Shown here piece after piece: positions 42,158 to 55,423 of a stretch of 64,000 nt of DNA. The notes below the pieces were generated by a model that did no database searches, was not told where the DNA came from, and saw only the letters and a program-made list of their open reading frames with translations. The stretch covers positions 248,001 through 312,000 of the forward strand of contig JBAJFG010000454.1 in NCBI GenBank assembly GCA_037903475.1, written 5' to 3'. The number at the start of each line of letters is the position of its first letter. Within the stretch, counting starts at the first letter, position 1. Both the position numbers and the translations under genes were made by a program. The DNA is from Ancylostoma caninum. Lineage: Eukaryota > Nematoda > Chromadorea > Rhabditida > Ancylostomatidae.

Positions 42158-43566
42158 ACGTAACACTGCTACCCATAGTTACCTCTACGATGCCTATTAG
42201 TGATTTGGATGCTAGAGCTAAAACGTGAAAATTGGCATCCTATTGCCTGTGTTTAACCCTTCTCGAAAAATGGGCCGATTCCGTGCCTTCAGAACCAAGG
42301 CTGGGCCTGAACGATGAGCATGGCAAGTCCATGCTCCATGTGAGAGGGTCGAATAGGTCCCGCTGCGATTCCGTGACCGCAAAGAAATTGATCGCTTGTG
42401 GTGTTACGGCGAGCACAAGCTGTGTGGCCGCCTCATAATCTTGGCAACGTTAGAGCACTGGCATCGACCGCTTTTCCTACACCGTTCATGTGAGCGCGTT
42501 TTCATTCGCCATCGCCCCTGTACCTGAGATACGAGAGGATACATGCCATTGGCATGGGCTTTGATCCATAAGCCGCTATCTGCAGCACGCAAACTCCTTT
42601 TATGATAAATAATTTAAAACTGTATAAAAATGCATGTGTATCACAGACAGATAGAACTGAAACAGATAAAAACCTCCCAACTCAACGATGTAGTAAATCA
42701 ACAGGCTGCAAAACTCCTCACAAAGGTTACAGTCAATAGTCAAGACATTCGTCTCCACCATAAAAGAATATCAGAGCACGACAATAAGATAAAAACCGCG
42801 ACTAACAAAAGGATAGAAATCACAGCTGTACTATAACAGTATTTGGCAAAGCAGAACGCTGTATCATTACGTGCACATTAATATTCACTACTCCCATCGC
42901 GTCCTTCGAGCCGAACATCCAAGTCCGAATATGAGATGAGGTAAGATGTCGTGACTTTTTGGTGCACATTCCCGATAAGGGACGACAGAATCCCAAAAGA
43001 AAATGATTTGCTATGAGGACGTTGATGGCAGCAGCACGAAACAGTTACTCCATAACAATGATATCTGGAAGTCGATGGTCTGAAAATATGCAGTGGCAAT
43101 CAGAATAAAGGGTAATTCCAGAGTTTTTTATGGCTTATATGATTGTAATGGCTGGAGACAATTTTCTCTCAAAATATGAATTAGCAACGTAAAGAACACC
43201 TTACTTGTAATGAAAAAAATCATTATGATGACAAAGCACAAATATCCAGGAAAGAAATCCGGTTTTCAAAACAGTTGGTGCTTCCACCGCTCCGATTATG
43301 ATTCCATAATTGGAATCAAGTCGCGAAATTTCGCGATACTATGAATTGATTTTCGATACACTTGGCACCACTAAAGATGGATAGAAAACAAGACTTCGTT
43401 CCATTCACTATCTCTTCTTTTGTTTTCACGAAAAATATAACGTATAATGCAGTTTTCTCTCAAATTTCGGGTCAAAAAAGCCATCAATGGGTAACAATAG
43501 TAAGATTACGTGTAGACTTGCAGTAGAATTACAAAATTGTTTTATATGAAGCAGCCCTACCAATAG
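42158..43566. other. 3' flank of ufc-1, no gene recognised
   Basis: It contains an ORF at 42630-42836 (+, 68 codons, Gln/Lys/Ile-rich, possibly coiled-coil) with no identifiable homology. I see nothing else. Confidence 0.4.
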
Positions 43567-45353
43567 TTAAGCCTTTGCCGTAATTGCTCCTTTTTCGACC
43601 AAATCTGGGATTTCAACCGCCAACCACGGGCCTAGCCCGAGCGAGAATGCGTGTGCGATACCGAATTTCGGTACGTTCCTCGCCCAGAGTGGCTTGAAGT
43701 GATCTGATAAGCATATCTTGCCGCCTCTGTACATCTGAAATTTGAAAATCTTTGCTCTTTCCAGTTTGAATTGAGCGATATTAGCAAATATTATGAGATT
43801 CGGGGCAACATTAGATTGAGACCAAATAGGCCTTCAATTTATTATTAAAGAGCAAAAGGCCCAGAATCACAAGAACCTGTAACGACGGCCACACATCACA
43901 ACGAATTCATCCATAACCATGTAGCAAAACGGAGGAATAACAGCAATTATTTTGAGAAAAAATGTCGGAGACGAATATAAATCGAATCACCTTAGCCGTT
44001 TTCCCATCTAGCTCCGGCAAAGCTATTTCAGGTGCGGTAACAGGGTAAGTGATGGGAATATCGAATTCTACGTCGAACTCATACCTGGAAAAAACTCCAT
44101 TTCTAACCAAAAATCGCTCCCAAAAAGATTCTACTCGTAATTTTTTATGCAAAAAAAACTATTGCACACCACCATCGTTATCAAAAATGAAATGGTCTGC
44201 ACTAAAAACGATGAAGTAGGTAATTTTTGATTAGAGATAAATGAGTCGTACTGCACAGTGCATCATTAGTGTCCTGCTGGCCACTGACAACCAAATCTGT
44301 ATTTTTATATGTTTATGTCATAAATAAGTTATAAGTTTTCTATAAACTACACCGACTGATTATATTGCTCAGCAATGAGTCGCACCAATTTCGCACTTGG
44401 GTTGCCGCTATTCTCCATGTGAAGTATAACACCTCGCGGTACCCTGCGACAGTAGCTACGGTGCCTATCAATTGCGGCGGTGTCTATCGATTAACCGAAA
44501 AGGGAGTATAGCACCACACGCCACGTGGAATAACGACAAACTTTGTTTATTTATGCTCATCCTTGGAAATTACTATACTTATCTACCTCTGAAGTGATCA
44601 ATTCGACGACACTTACGAATGAGCACAATCTTAAAAGTCAATGCTAGAAAAATTATCAAAAGTGAAGGAAAAAGAAATGAGGTTAGAGCTGAGATTTTGT
44701 GTCCCAGAAAAAAGCAAGCGGCTATCGATGGATTAACGACTTTGAGTTATGCATACGAACAGTTGCTGAGAACGTATATACAACGCATACTTTTGTTAAC
44801 CCTTGATAATTTGTGAACTACCCGAGATGCACGTCATTAACCATCAAATAAAGCTAGAAAGTATCATAAGTCTTGGTTGCTGCTTCAAAACGAATCAATC
44901 GATATTTTAGCAGCTAGTTAAGTTCAAAAAATACTGACCATGCTTTCCTTGGCCACATAAATATAAAACTAAAGGTATTTATGGCCCAGCAAATCTGAAA
45001 ATAAGAAGAGACACTCACTTAACCATATTATGGTAGTGCCAGCACTTTCCAAACCATTTCGTCCCGTCAGCATTTGATTCAAGACGAAACCAATCCGAAT
45101 CAGATTCTTTATTGTTCTGCACAAACTTGATGATCGACTGATACTCTTCCTAAACAAGCTAACGTTGTTCTGATCTGTTAGGGATCGGCAGAAATGGTGT
45201 ATAATGGAATAAGGAAAGGAAATAAGTAGGAAACTGGGATAGAGAAAAAAAACTAACTTTTAACCGCTCGATCCATAGATCACCGTCTCGTGGCCCAGCT
45301 TTAGTCTTGCATAGAGGGATCGCTTTTAAACGTGACTTTGTGGCGTCATCCAT
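43567..45353 (-). CDS. ufc-1: UFM1-conjugating enzyme (E2)
   Basis: This E2 takes UFM1 from the E1 UBA5 and passes it, through the UFL1 complex, to ribosomal and ER-associated substrates. Four exons: 45258-45353, 45019-45149, 43991-44084, 43567-43734, giving 489 nt and 162 aa, close to the usual size. The sequence follows the family along its whole length: [17 protein letters not shown], then [49 protein letters not shown], and the active-site segment [20 protein letters not shown] with the catalytic Cys at residue 115. The TAK tripeptide typical of UFC1 is present. The start ATG at 45353 is followed by a second Met-free frame and matches the family N-terminus. It diverges from mre-11 with 581 bp between start codons. 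Confidence 0.97.
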
Positions 45354-45934
45354 AGTGGACCTGGAAGAGGAAAAGTTTTTTTTTCTCAAATTACACGGGT
45401 TTGAAATCCACAAAGCGAGGACGGCAACATGTACATCATCTCTAAGGTTCTTCACAAGTATTTAAATGACTGCGATGAGAGTGATGTACTCAGGAACGTA
45501 TAGAAACCGAATGATTTAGTCAATTTAATTATCTCCAATCCAGAAAACCTTTTAAACATCCAGATATTCGGGGATGAGAGAGCTCTAAGACTCTTCTTCT
45601 CTCTCATACATGTTAACGCTGGAACATCCGAATTTTCCACTTGTTCGAAATATTCGATATTCGAAAGCAAACCTGACCGACAACACAAACACCTGTGAGA
45701 ACAAAAAAAGTTTAGAAACCATAGAGCCAGGAATTTGTCGGACGCAACAACGTTGTTGTGTAGTATTGCGTGCGGCCTTAATGCAATTACGGCCATTTTT
45801 GATTGCTACCGTTTCAAAATTAAAAAAAAGCCTGAAAATCTGTTTGAGCCACTCTTACATTATTTTTGCATTCTTCTTCCTTGTTTCTTAACTTTCCTCT
45901 GTGGAAGAAGCGAAGTCCAGCTTTGGTGGCGAGC
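45354..45934. promoter_or_regulatory. Divergent ufc-1/mre-11 intergenic interval
   Basis: 581 bp separate two start codons pointing away from each other, so both promoters must lie here unless either first exon is preceded by more UTR exons. It includes a small TTCGAA/ATATTCGA cluster (45640-45670). I cannot point to a specific factor site. Confidence 0.55.
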
Positions 45935-48900
45935 ATGGCGACGGTTAGTTGAGACTCTTCTTCTCTTGTCAGTCATTTCTGTATTACAATCCGACATTCA
46001 CATTCAGTTTAGGATCGCTATGGAGATGACTTTTTCGGCATAGATGATGAAAATGAAGAGGAAGAGAACGGAGCCAAAGAAGAGGATTCTGCTGTGAAAC
46101 CATCTCCTGTAAACGACACCTTGGTGGAGCAAATAGAGAAAACACCCAATGAAAGTGAAGACATCCTTCGAATACTCGTTGCTAGTGACATCCATGTCGG
46201 CTACGGAGAGAAGAAACCTAATCTGTGAGTGCTTGGAAATTGTATTTTGCATTCTAGAATCCATTACCAATGCGTGCATTGGGCGTCGATCGAATTGCGT
46301 TTCTTACATACTCGGGAAGCACGCTACGCGACAGCCCGCTCGCGCTAGAATTGTCGTTGCGATGTCAAACCATACGGTTTCCTTGTTAGATGAGATCATG
46401 CGGGATGGAAACTATCAATAAAACTCTGATATGCCATTGCGGCGACGATTCCAGCGCGAGCGGCGCGGCGTGCTTCTATAATCCGCGAAAAACACACATT
46501 CATCGACACTCTCTGTAGGTGACGAGGTTCGCTAGCTCATTCAGCAGTAACAGTACCCGTTCTCAGCTATGCACCAAGAATTTTCTGGTAATATTACTTC
46601 AGAATTGAATAGGTTTTTCGCAGTGACTGCACAGTTTTTCAACAATAGTTAGTTTCTTGGTCATTTAAAAAGAAGTTACGGGATGAAGTAGACCTCTGTT
46701 CATCAACATGAAAAAGGGAAAACTATCAAATCTGCTTTCCAGTGGTGAAAATTGGTGTCACATGCAGGTAGTTATAAAGACCTAATAATCGGGTACAGGA
46801 GCTCACTTAGCAAGCTGGGATGTGAAGAGAGTGAAAAATCGATGGCTCTAAGTTAGTCATATGAAGTTGTCTAGTAGTCAAATCTGCTGCATCATGTCTG
46901 CAGCATATTCGTTCTCGTTTTCCTACGGCTTACTCGCGTCATTTCAGGTATCTAGATTCTGTTAACACATTCGAAGAAGTGCTGAAAATTGCTGTAGAGA
47001 AGAAGGTGGACATGGTGCTTTTAGGCTTGTTCTTTTCACTTCTCTTTATTTTCCTTCCTTAGTGTTGATGTCGTTCACTTTTCTCGTATAGGTGGTGATC
47101 TCTTCCATGAAAATAACCCATCTCGTGATATGCAGCATCGTGTCATACAGTTGCTTCGACAGTATTGTCTCAATGATAGAGAGGTAGATCCTCTTAATAT
47201 AAGCTTTACTTGTATTGCTATGGTTGGCACTGCTCCAGCTGTAGCACTACCAGATTTTATTATCAGTTTCTAGGTCGCGCTAGAGTTTGTGTCGGATGCC
47301 ACGGTCAATTTCGAGCACAGTCATTTTGATCGGGTCAATTATGAGGTAGATATCTCTTCATAATGATTAGTTATCTATGAAAGTGAGACTTTTTCATTCA
47401 GGACGCCAACATCAACGTTGGCTTGCCTATTTTTTCCATTCATGGAAACCACGATGACACTGCTGGAAAGGTTCGCCTGACATTGATACTCATTTCCTTG
47501 TATTTTCATAACAAATTTTTGGTTTACTCTGCACTAGGTCGCGTTTGGTTTTTAGTTCCCACCAGATGATACTCAACATTTGTAGGGTCTTACAATCCTG
47601 GACGTCTTACACGAGGCCGGCCTGATTAATCTGTTTGGGAAGTTCTCGGATATTGACCAGTTTGATGTATACTTTAATATATTGACATTTCATGTCTCTG
47701 AGACCAGCTATTCTTCAATCCCTAGGTTAGCCCTATTCTTCTTCGAAAAGGCTCAACTCGTGTTGCGCTGTTTGGTATTGGGAGTCAAAGGGACGACAGG
47801 CTCTGCAGGGCTTTTGCAGGTACGAAGGCGCTTAGCTTTCATGGTTTTGAGAAGAAGATGGGCTGTTTCAGGTCAAACTATACGATTTCTTCGACCACGT
47901 GCTGGTTACGACGATTGGTTCAATATTCTCGTATTACATCAGAACCGTCCTAGAAGGTTGGTACAAAACTAATGCCCATCTCGGAAAGATAGGCCGACAA
48001 GAAACGTGGCGGGACCTGCTCTACCCTCTCGCTTGGGGCATGCTCTTTCTGGACTATTCTTTCAAATCCCGTCGCGATTCCGCAGCCGCGACGCTGAGGA
48101 ACCACGCCTGGAATCTGCAAATCTTTTCGAGAAGAATGGTACATTGTAGATTACGTTAATATTAATTCTACTGCACAGATCCACTCATCGCTCAACTGGT
48201 GCTTATCTCCCTGAGCAGTACATTCCAACATTTTTCGACCTCGTCTTGTGGGGACACGAGCATGAAAGCAAACCTCGTAAGTTCTCTGCTTATGCTCTAT
48301 CTAATTTCTCAATAAATATAGGCAGTTTAACCTCGAACGTTCACTGATGCGAACCTTGTGGATATAGCTTCAATCAACCCTGTTTTCCAGCTCAGTTCCA
48401 GTTTTTTTTTGTCAGATTGTCAATACGTCGCATCCTCTGATGCCATGGGTGATGGTTTCTACATACTGCAACCGGGTTCCACGGTTGCCACATCGCTCAC
48501 CAAGGAAGAAGCGCTGCAGAAGCATGTATTCCTGATCAAGGCGAGTCCATTCCTCTCCATCTAAGCAGTTTTGCATTCGAGTGGACCGTATGTTTGTTGG
48601 CAACTAATATCAAGAGTGTTTTTAGGTGAAAGGACGGAAGTTCCAGTGTAAGCCAATCCCTCTGAAAACCGTCCGTCCCATGGTGGTCGACGAACTCATC
48701 CTGGACACCCTTCCAGACGGTGTTAGGCTCCCAGCGAATGGTATAAGACCATCCGGTGGTGGATTTGTACTGGTTTGTACTCCTTTATGTTTCGTTTTTC
48801 TATATTTTATACCAGCAGACTAAGTTAGTGAATTTAAGGATGAAATGATAGTAAACGAAAAGATAGAAGAAATGATTCGTGAAGCGGAAAAGAACCGGGG

Positions 48901-51900
48901 ACCCCAACAGCCGAAGCTTCCACTTTTGCGCCTAAAAGTCACCTACGCCGGACCATGGGCATCGATGCAGGTCTGGGGAAGTGCCGCTCTTAATTAAATG
49001 TCGTGGTCTGTATGCACCTGGTTTCAGCCTGTGCACGTCCGCCAGATTGGTGCGAAATTCGAGGACCGCGTAGCAAACGCGGCCGAAATGGTAGTGACGC
49101 GACGAGTAAGTATAGTTTTTTTTTAGATATTTGTTTTCGTTACATTGAAGAGGTCATTAAACTTAATTATCCGTTGTGTTTTAGGTGACTGAGAGGAAAA
49201 AAGATAAAGGAGGATCTAGCATGGTGGAGGATGCGTTAGGAACAGTTGACGCGGCTTGCCTAGATCAAGTGGTAGGTGTCCTTTTTCATCTACTGGTAAG
49301 AGATGATTCGTATCGGTTTGTTTTACAGATATCAGAGTACTTTGACAAACAGCCATGGGAGGAACGCCTCACTGTATTCACTCATCCTGTCATAGGGAAG
49401 GCGCTGACGGCATTTGATGACGATGAGAAAGTCACTGCTGTGAAGGCCAATCATGATTTTAGGGCGGCTTTAGAGGTAACGTTTATTTACGTCTCTTTAG
49501 AATACCTTTTTCCCATCAAGGTAAAGCTAGGCAAGTTCAACTTTGCCGAAAGTATCAGTTCGTATTGAACTGACCTTAAAATCATTAGAAATTCTAGAGA
49601 CTTTATGGACCCGAATATTCAAGAATCTAATTAAAAGTACTAGCTATAGAGGTCTAGTATCTCGACTGAAACAACATGCATTCACTAAATACAGCTTAAT
49701 TCAGTGTATAATCACTATTTCTGTAAAGGTTCTCAAGTAATTGATCGTCACAAGTTAAATCTGTAAAATCCACAAGTATTTTTGAATACTCTTGAATAAA
49801 TGGCTTTAATCTTGGAAATCCAATTAGCCAAGCCCATCTTTGATGCGAAGTCGACCTTTCCTCTCACTCATGTCTGCAATTCACATGGGTGGATGGTTGT
49901 AGCAGTATTTCCACTGGAAGTGGGCAGTTGTGTGCAGACGGCACGTTTTCGTAATTGTACAAATGCAGGGTGTCTCAAAATCATGGGTACACCCATAGGT
50001 GCGATAGCGGGGAGCCGTGGGTCTGCGAAATGAAGGGGGTTTGAGGGGTCTGAGGCCTGTCAGAGGTGCCAAAAGTGAAGGGGTCATGGACTCCGAGGTG
50101 GGGGAGAGGGGGTAGCGGCAGCTTTCTTAGCGTCGGCTGTCACAAAAAGGCGACGACCGGGGGGGGGGGTGGAGGTCGTCACACTACAAACGTAGGTGTT
50201 GTTTATAATTCAGTTCCCGTTTGCCTTCATCTATTTAGGCAAGCTCAGGATCTATTACGGGAATCCCGTAATAGATCCTGAGCTTCGTTCCCGCTAAGGA
50301 TGAAGGGTACCGGAGCCGGCCTCTTAACGACGGCTCCTGTTCTCGCTCTGCGCCCTCCGTAATTGATCCCGTAATATATCTGAGATAATATCTATATCTT
50401 CATCTATTTAGGCAAGCTCAGGTACCGTTCCATGTGCAGCGAAGTGACGGCGGCGGCGCGATGAGTCATCGCCTCGTTGAGGGAAATCTGACACTAATTT
50501 CAACATAAAAAACACTCAAATTGCCACTATTTCCAAAATGGGAGGGTCCGAGGAATATCAGCACTTCATATCCTACCTCCCGGTGCCCAATACCCTATCA
50601 TTCACCCACGGCAACCCTTTCCCTTTTGATCATTCTGAAAAGTGCCAAAAAAAACGGCTGTTTTCCCTTATAACTTCCTTATTTGAAACGTGGACATATT
50701 AATGAAGGGTACATAGTGACCACTTTTTGTGAAATTACACCTATATCACTCGTCACTTCTTCTGGAAAGACGTTGTAAGTCGTTCCCGCTAAGGATGAAG
50801 GGTACCGGAGCCGGCCTCTTAACGACGGCTCGGGTTCTTGCTCTGCGCCCTCCTCCCTCATTGCACTGTCTCGCTTTTGGCCGAGCCAATGTGCTGGTTT
50901 TGGCTCCATCCCCTCCTGCACAGCGCAGGACAGATTTTTACCCATCATATCATATACGGATCGATAGGGAATTTCTTCTACTTCACTATCATGTCTTGAT
51001 CGTCTCGTTTGGTTCAGTGGTTGGAGAGAAATTTGCGAAAAACCTACTGTTTCTCGCTATTTGCGTCGGTCTCAAAAACCTCAACTTGGTTCCCGTAAGA
51101 TATTCACTAGAGGATTTGCAATTGGTTTCACATTATACAGTTTTTCCTCCTCTTCTTCCCAGGACTGTCCCATTTTTGATTCACTCTCTATAAATACTTT
51201 TATTAGTCATAGAACTGAAACTGCCGCGAAAAGTATTGCTTTCGAAAAATGCAAACGGTTCCGCAAGTTTTGACTTGTTCTATGCAAACAGGGTGCCTTC
51301 TTCATCTCCTAGGTTTCAGCTATCCAAGGATACCCTTCACCCTATGGAAATTTTCACTCACAGCCTTGTTATTCCTTATTCCTTCAACCCCTTGCAATCC
51401 GTCCAATTCAGTAGTCTAACTCGAATTTCGTAACCTATGAGACATTCGTTCCGGCCAACACACATTTACTATTATCCTTCATTAAATGTGTAATTGTCTC
51501 ATTAATTGCGTCCTTCTTCTCATTTCTTTCATCGTTTCCATCACCCGAAAAAAAATTTATTAATTTTTTACCGGGGTTTTACCCCGGTCTCCTCCCCTTC
51601 GCTTAAGTGAAGGGGGTCTGCCGGACCCCTGTCCGAAGTGAAGGGGGCGAGAGCCTCGGCTCCGACTATCGCACCTGTGGGTACACCTTTTAGCCTTGAC
51701 AATTCCCACACGAACAGCTGCAAAAATGATTTTTTCAGTAGTGTATACAGCTAATCTCCAAATACAGATTGTAGTATAATTACAGTGCCGAAATTAAAAA
51801 TTAATAACTTTTTCCCCCAGAAAAGTCGAAGCATTTGTTTTCCGGCAGTATTGCTTACAGGCGTACCTAGACTCGTACAAGTCACAGTTTCATGGGAATG

Positions 51901-52406
51901 TCGTCTCATTCTGACAAAAGATTATCAAAAGAATGGTATGGGGGAGGTCGACGGGGGAGGGGGGGGCGGGCAGCGGGATCGTATGCGTAGTTGGGGAAAT
52001 ATGTATCTTGCGTTGTACTGTTTTCGTTAACTTTTACCGTGACCAGGCTTGACCCTGGCATCGCGTCGAGAATAAAGAGCTCAACGACCAATCCGCAGCG
52101 ATAGGGCGAAGTCTGGATTGTTTCTTCTATTTGTTTTTTAGACCGCTAGAGACTCCATGAAGTCGAAATTGAAGCAGATGCCCGCTCCAGAAATGGAATT
52201 TGAGGTGAACTTGTGTTTTCCAGTATCATATTTCATCTGTAAAAGACTTATCATGAAGGTATTTTTTGAAGGAGCATGGAAATCTGAAGTCTGATGACTT
52301 TGAAATGATTGTGAGAAATGATCTGAATATGCTGAAGCGACAAACCTATGGTATTCAAGAACGACCAAAACCTAGTGAGGAAGACATGGACGATAGCGAT
52401 ATCTAA
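45935..52406 (+). CDS. mre-11: MRE11 double-strand-break repair nuclease, 18 coding exons
   Basis: Nuclease subunit of the MRE11-RAD50-NBS1 complex, which detects and resects DNA breaks in mitosis and meiosis. Exons: 45935-45943, 46013-46224, 46948-47024, 47092-47183, 47274-47345, 47402-47470, 47586-47666, 47726-47819, 47872-47956, 48179-48276, 48416-48540, 48626-48740, 48825-48970, 49028-49105, 49185-49271, 49329-49475, 52142-52204, 52272-52406. These give 1785 nt, 594 aa. Phosphoesterase motifs are intact: D62-I-H64, GGD at 100-102, GNHD at 169-172, GHEH at 289-292. The MRE11 capping domain (KIEEMI) and the acidic C-terminus (EEDMDDSDI) follow. The product lacks the long tail of the vertebrate protein. 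Introns after 47024 and 48540 start with GC. The three-codon first exon (MAT) is inferred and is the least certain part; the 48740/48825 junction was chosen because it best fits the family spacing. Confidence 0.95.
46316..46477. repeat. GC-rich imperfect inverted repeat in mre-11 intron 2
   Basis: Left arm GAAGCACGCTACGCGACAGC then CCGCTCGCGCTAGAATTGTCG; the inverted right arm is GAAGCACGCCGCGCCGCTCG then CGCTGGAATCGTCGCCGCAATG. Likely a degenerate MITE; its outer ends are unclear. Confidence 0.65.
50243..50283. repeat. Perfect 41-bp palindrome (20-bp arms, 1-base centre)
   Basis: The arms start GCTCAGGATCTATTACGGGA and mirror exactly about one A. It can form a stable hairpin in DNA or in the mre-11 pre-mRNA intron. 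Confidence 0.95.
50286..50360. repeat. Direct repeat unit 1 (second unit at 50781-50855)
   Basis: Both units read CGTTCCCGCTAAGGATGAAG then GGTACCGGAGCCGGCCTCTT and on to CTCTGCGCCCTCC, with about four differences over 75 bp. CATCTATTTAGGCAAGCTCAGG is also duplicated (50228 and 50400). Confidence 0.9.
50781..50855. repeat. Direct repeat unit 2
   Basis: Second copy of the unit at 50286-50360, in the same orientation, inside the same TIR element. Confidence 0.9.
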
Positions 52407-55400
52407 CGAGTAGTTTATAATTGGTATTCGGGGTGCAGAAGTAATTGCAGGATCTGAAACTTGCTGGGTGAAGTCGTCTGGAAATTGCTCTGCTTACTTT
52501 TTCCCTCCTTTATTAGCTCCGCTCAAGTGTTATTAATTTCCGATTTCTTATATTTTCCATAATTACTGTGCCAATTAATAGCTGAGAGAGGGAGGAGGGG
52601 TCCAGACAGTGCTTACCTTCACTGTCCTGTCCTCCTTTATCTAAATATTAATTTTCTTTGGAAATTATGTATCCAAAATATTCCTATGCATCACCTGTTT
52701 ATATTCGATCTCTTGGTCTGCTGCTACCTGATTTTTTTGCTGATATTATGCATCATGATATCTTCATCCTTACATTGAACATGGTCTCTTTTTTATCTTG
52801 AGTTTTTTTTGCGAGTTTACCCGTTTGGTACTTGAGTAATTCAGAAGCATCTTTAAGTAGCTTAGTACAGTTTGTAAGGTGCTCCATCACTGGTTTTCTT
52901 CATTCAGTGAGTTTTTTTCACTCGGTGACTCCTCACTTGTCCTCATCTAGTGAACTTCTTCTTGTACCTGTGAGATTTTCAGGATTTTTCTGAAATGTTT
53001 TCCTTTGTTTTTTTCTTGCCGGTTTCCTTGTTGAATGCTGTACACGTTGTTCGTTACGTTCTTGTTTATTCGAAAAAATCTATAAACGATGGAAAAAATC
53101 TGTTACACGCGAAAAGACAATACAGAAAAAAATGAAATTGCACATTGCGCGTATTTTGTATCAAACAAACGCTAAGATCTAGCGGATATGGGAACCTGTA
53201 GTTCGTAAACATGAAATTTCGTAGACAACATTGGGCCACCTGTTAGAGGAGAAAACCGGAACAGAACTACGAGAATATCTATCAACTGATATGTATGGGC
53301 GATGAATGAAAGTGTGTTGTTGGGATGAATCTGGCTTTTCCAAGGATGAGCGGAAGGAAATTTTCCAAGAAATTGTGGGATCCGGAGCAAATCTGTGTTC
53401 TCCGCTCATCTCTTGTACTGGCTAAATTGAATGTTTAGCAAAGCAAGACCCATGTATGGCACGGAGCGCCTCTCGGATGAAGCTTATTTTCTATCAAGTA
53501 ATCCTGGAACGAGCTGTGCCAAGGTTACTACTAAAGTAAGCCGGTATTGAGAATGCCTGGAAATCAGCTTCGTTGATGTCGGTTGCAAGAAAATTTGGCC
53601 TGAAGTCTCTCAAGGATCCGTCCAGGATTGCCTGTTCACACGAAACTGACCACCGGGACACTAATTTCTAGGCTAGCTGTGTATTTCAATGTTGATATAG
53701 TAGCAAGGATGGAACATATTTTGGTCAATACGCAGCCGGCGTCGAGAGAAACGCGTTTTTCGCGCCCTTGAGGAGCACACAACGCGGCCGCGCCGCCCGT
53801 GCCGGAATTTGGTATCGTTTGCCGCCGTCATGCTATTTCTAGGCCCTTTTCGTCCTTTTCGTCCCAATTCAATGGTTTTTTATCTAATTCTTCGCGTTTC
53901 CACGTTTTCTTCGAGCCTCCTCAGTACTTCTCGTGTGTGACTGTCATACCTTTCTTCCTTTCAGCTTCAAACGAAAGATACCCACAATAGTGACACACAG
54001 GAAGTACAAGAAAACACGAGAAATGCGAGGACACACGGAAACACAAAGAAAAACGGTCAAAAATCGTCAAATCGGACGAAGAACGGCCAGAAATCTCGCC
54101 ACAGCGTCAGATGGTAAACATTTTCGGCACGCGTGGAGCGGCTGTGCAGCTTGCCTCTCGAGACGGCAAAAAAGCACCCTTATCGATGCCTACTGTAGCT
54201 AAGAAAATTGTTAGTGCACGACAACAGAGATGAATTTGAAAAGAAGAGAGAGAGGAAAAGAGATATGCCTAGCAGCTGCCTCAAAACAATGACATTTCTT
54301 GCTCGCGTCGCACACCTATACTACTTGCAACGCGTAGGAAGCGCGCGTGTGCAGTTCGACGCGACACTTGCAATCAATACCTATAAAATGCACAGCGGTC
54401 GTGTGTGGTGTTGTGCATTTTGAGGGAGAACTTAGACGCGGCAAGATTGGTCGCATTGTATACAGTCGATTTCAGAAAATTGTGCATTTCGATGTTTTCG
54501 ATGTGTAGTGTGTAGCTGCAGAACTGGTAACCTGATTTTTCTTGGATTGACCAATCACAGAGCTCTTCCCCCCCTCCACCATCGCGCGCAAGACTCTTGA
54601 AATTGACTGTATACATGTATGAATGTTAGGCGCTTAACCTGAGAGGTATGCCAGTAATAAAGCTATAGTAAGCCTGATAGTACCGCCTACTTCGCAATGG
54701 TTGCGCAGTATTCGGGGGCAAATCCTGTTATGGCTAGTGCAGAGAGTATGTGAAACAAAGAGGATATTATAGCTAGCAAATAAAAACGTGAAAACTTAAA
54801 TGAATTGTGTGCTCAACACAACAGCATCCAGGTAAACAAAAGCAAGTATGAATTGCACAATGTAAAATCAATAACGATCAATAATTATGGCATCACATGT
54901 GCTGTGGAAATGGCACCATGGTAGTGATGATCGATCAGATGAGATCGATTATCGATTGACCGCTAATAGGCATGAGTGAGTGGCGCAAAATGTGAACTAC
55001 TCTGTGGAAGTAGGACCTGCGGTTGAACGGTGTCCGAGCTTCGCAGTGGCGCACGCGGGACCTGGATTTAATGTATATTGATTTTTATTTTGAAAAATTT
55101 CAAATTACAATTATTGCCAAGCATTAGCTACATTGAGAGGTAAATTTTCATTATTCAAGCTACAATCCGTCATTCCATTCCGAGTTTCGAGAATAACCAC
55201 CCTTCCCCTGTTCAACTTCTTTCACACCTAAATAACCCCTTCAGTTTCATTCAAATGTAAGACTTGGAAAAAAAAAACACACACACACACAAGCACAACA
55301 ATGTATTTGGTTCTTGAATGTGTATTATTGCCCGCTATGTTGTTTTTTTTTGTTTTATATACAAATGTGAAGCCAAAAATGTACTGTGGAGTAGTGCTGT

Positions 55401-55423
55401 TAGTATATTACTGTAGCCTAGTA
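52407..55423. other. Convergent intergenic region between mre-11 and nhr-6
   Basis: It contains the 3' UTRs of both genes. A GC-rich block at about 53730-53830 and CG-rich sequence near 54120-54360 look like further repeat remnants without clean ends. No ORF here has recognisable content. Confidence 0.45.

Larger units (their letters stand above)
49970..51705. mobile_element. About 1.7-kb non-autonomous TIR element filling mre-11 intron 16
   Basis: The left end GTACACCCATAGGTGCGATA and the inverted right end TGTACCCACAGGTGCGATAG are each followed by a GGAGCC word and GAAGGGGG-type G-runs. The interior carries a 41-bp palindrome, a direct repeat of about 75 bp and a short palindrome ACCGGGGTTTTACCCCGGT at 51570-51588. 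ORFs inside (for example 50729-51193) match no transposase I know. Confidence 0.6.

Noticed and set aside
50729..51193. 154-codon plus ORF inside mre-11 intron 16
   Set aside because: Its composition is that of translated repeat, with no motif, and it lies within the inverted-repeat element.
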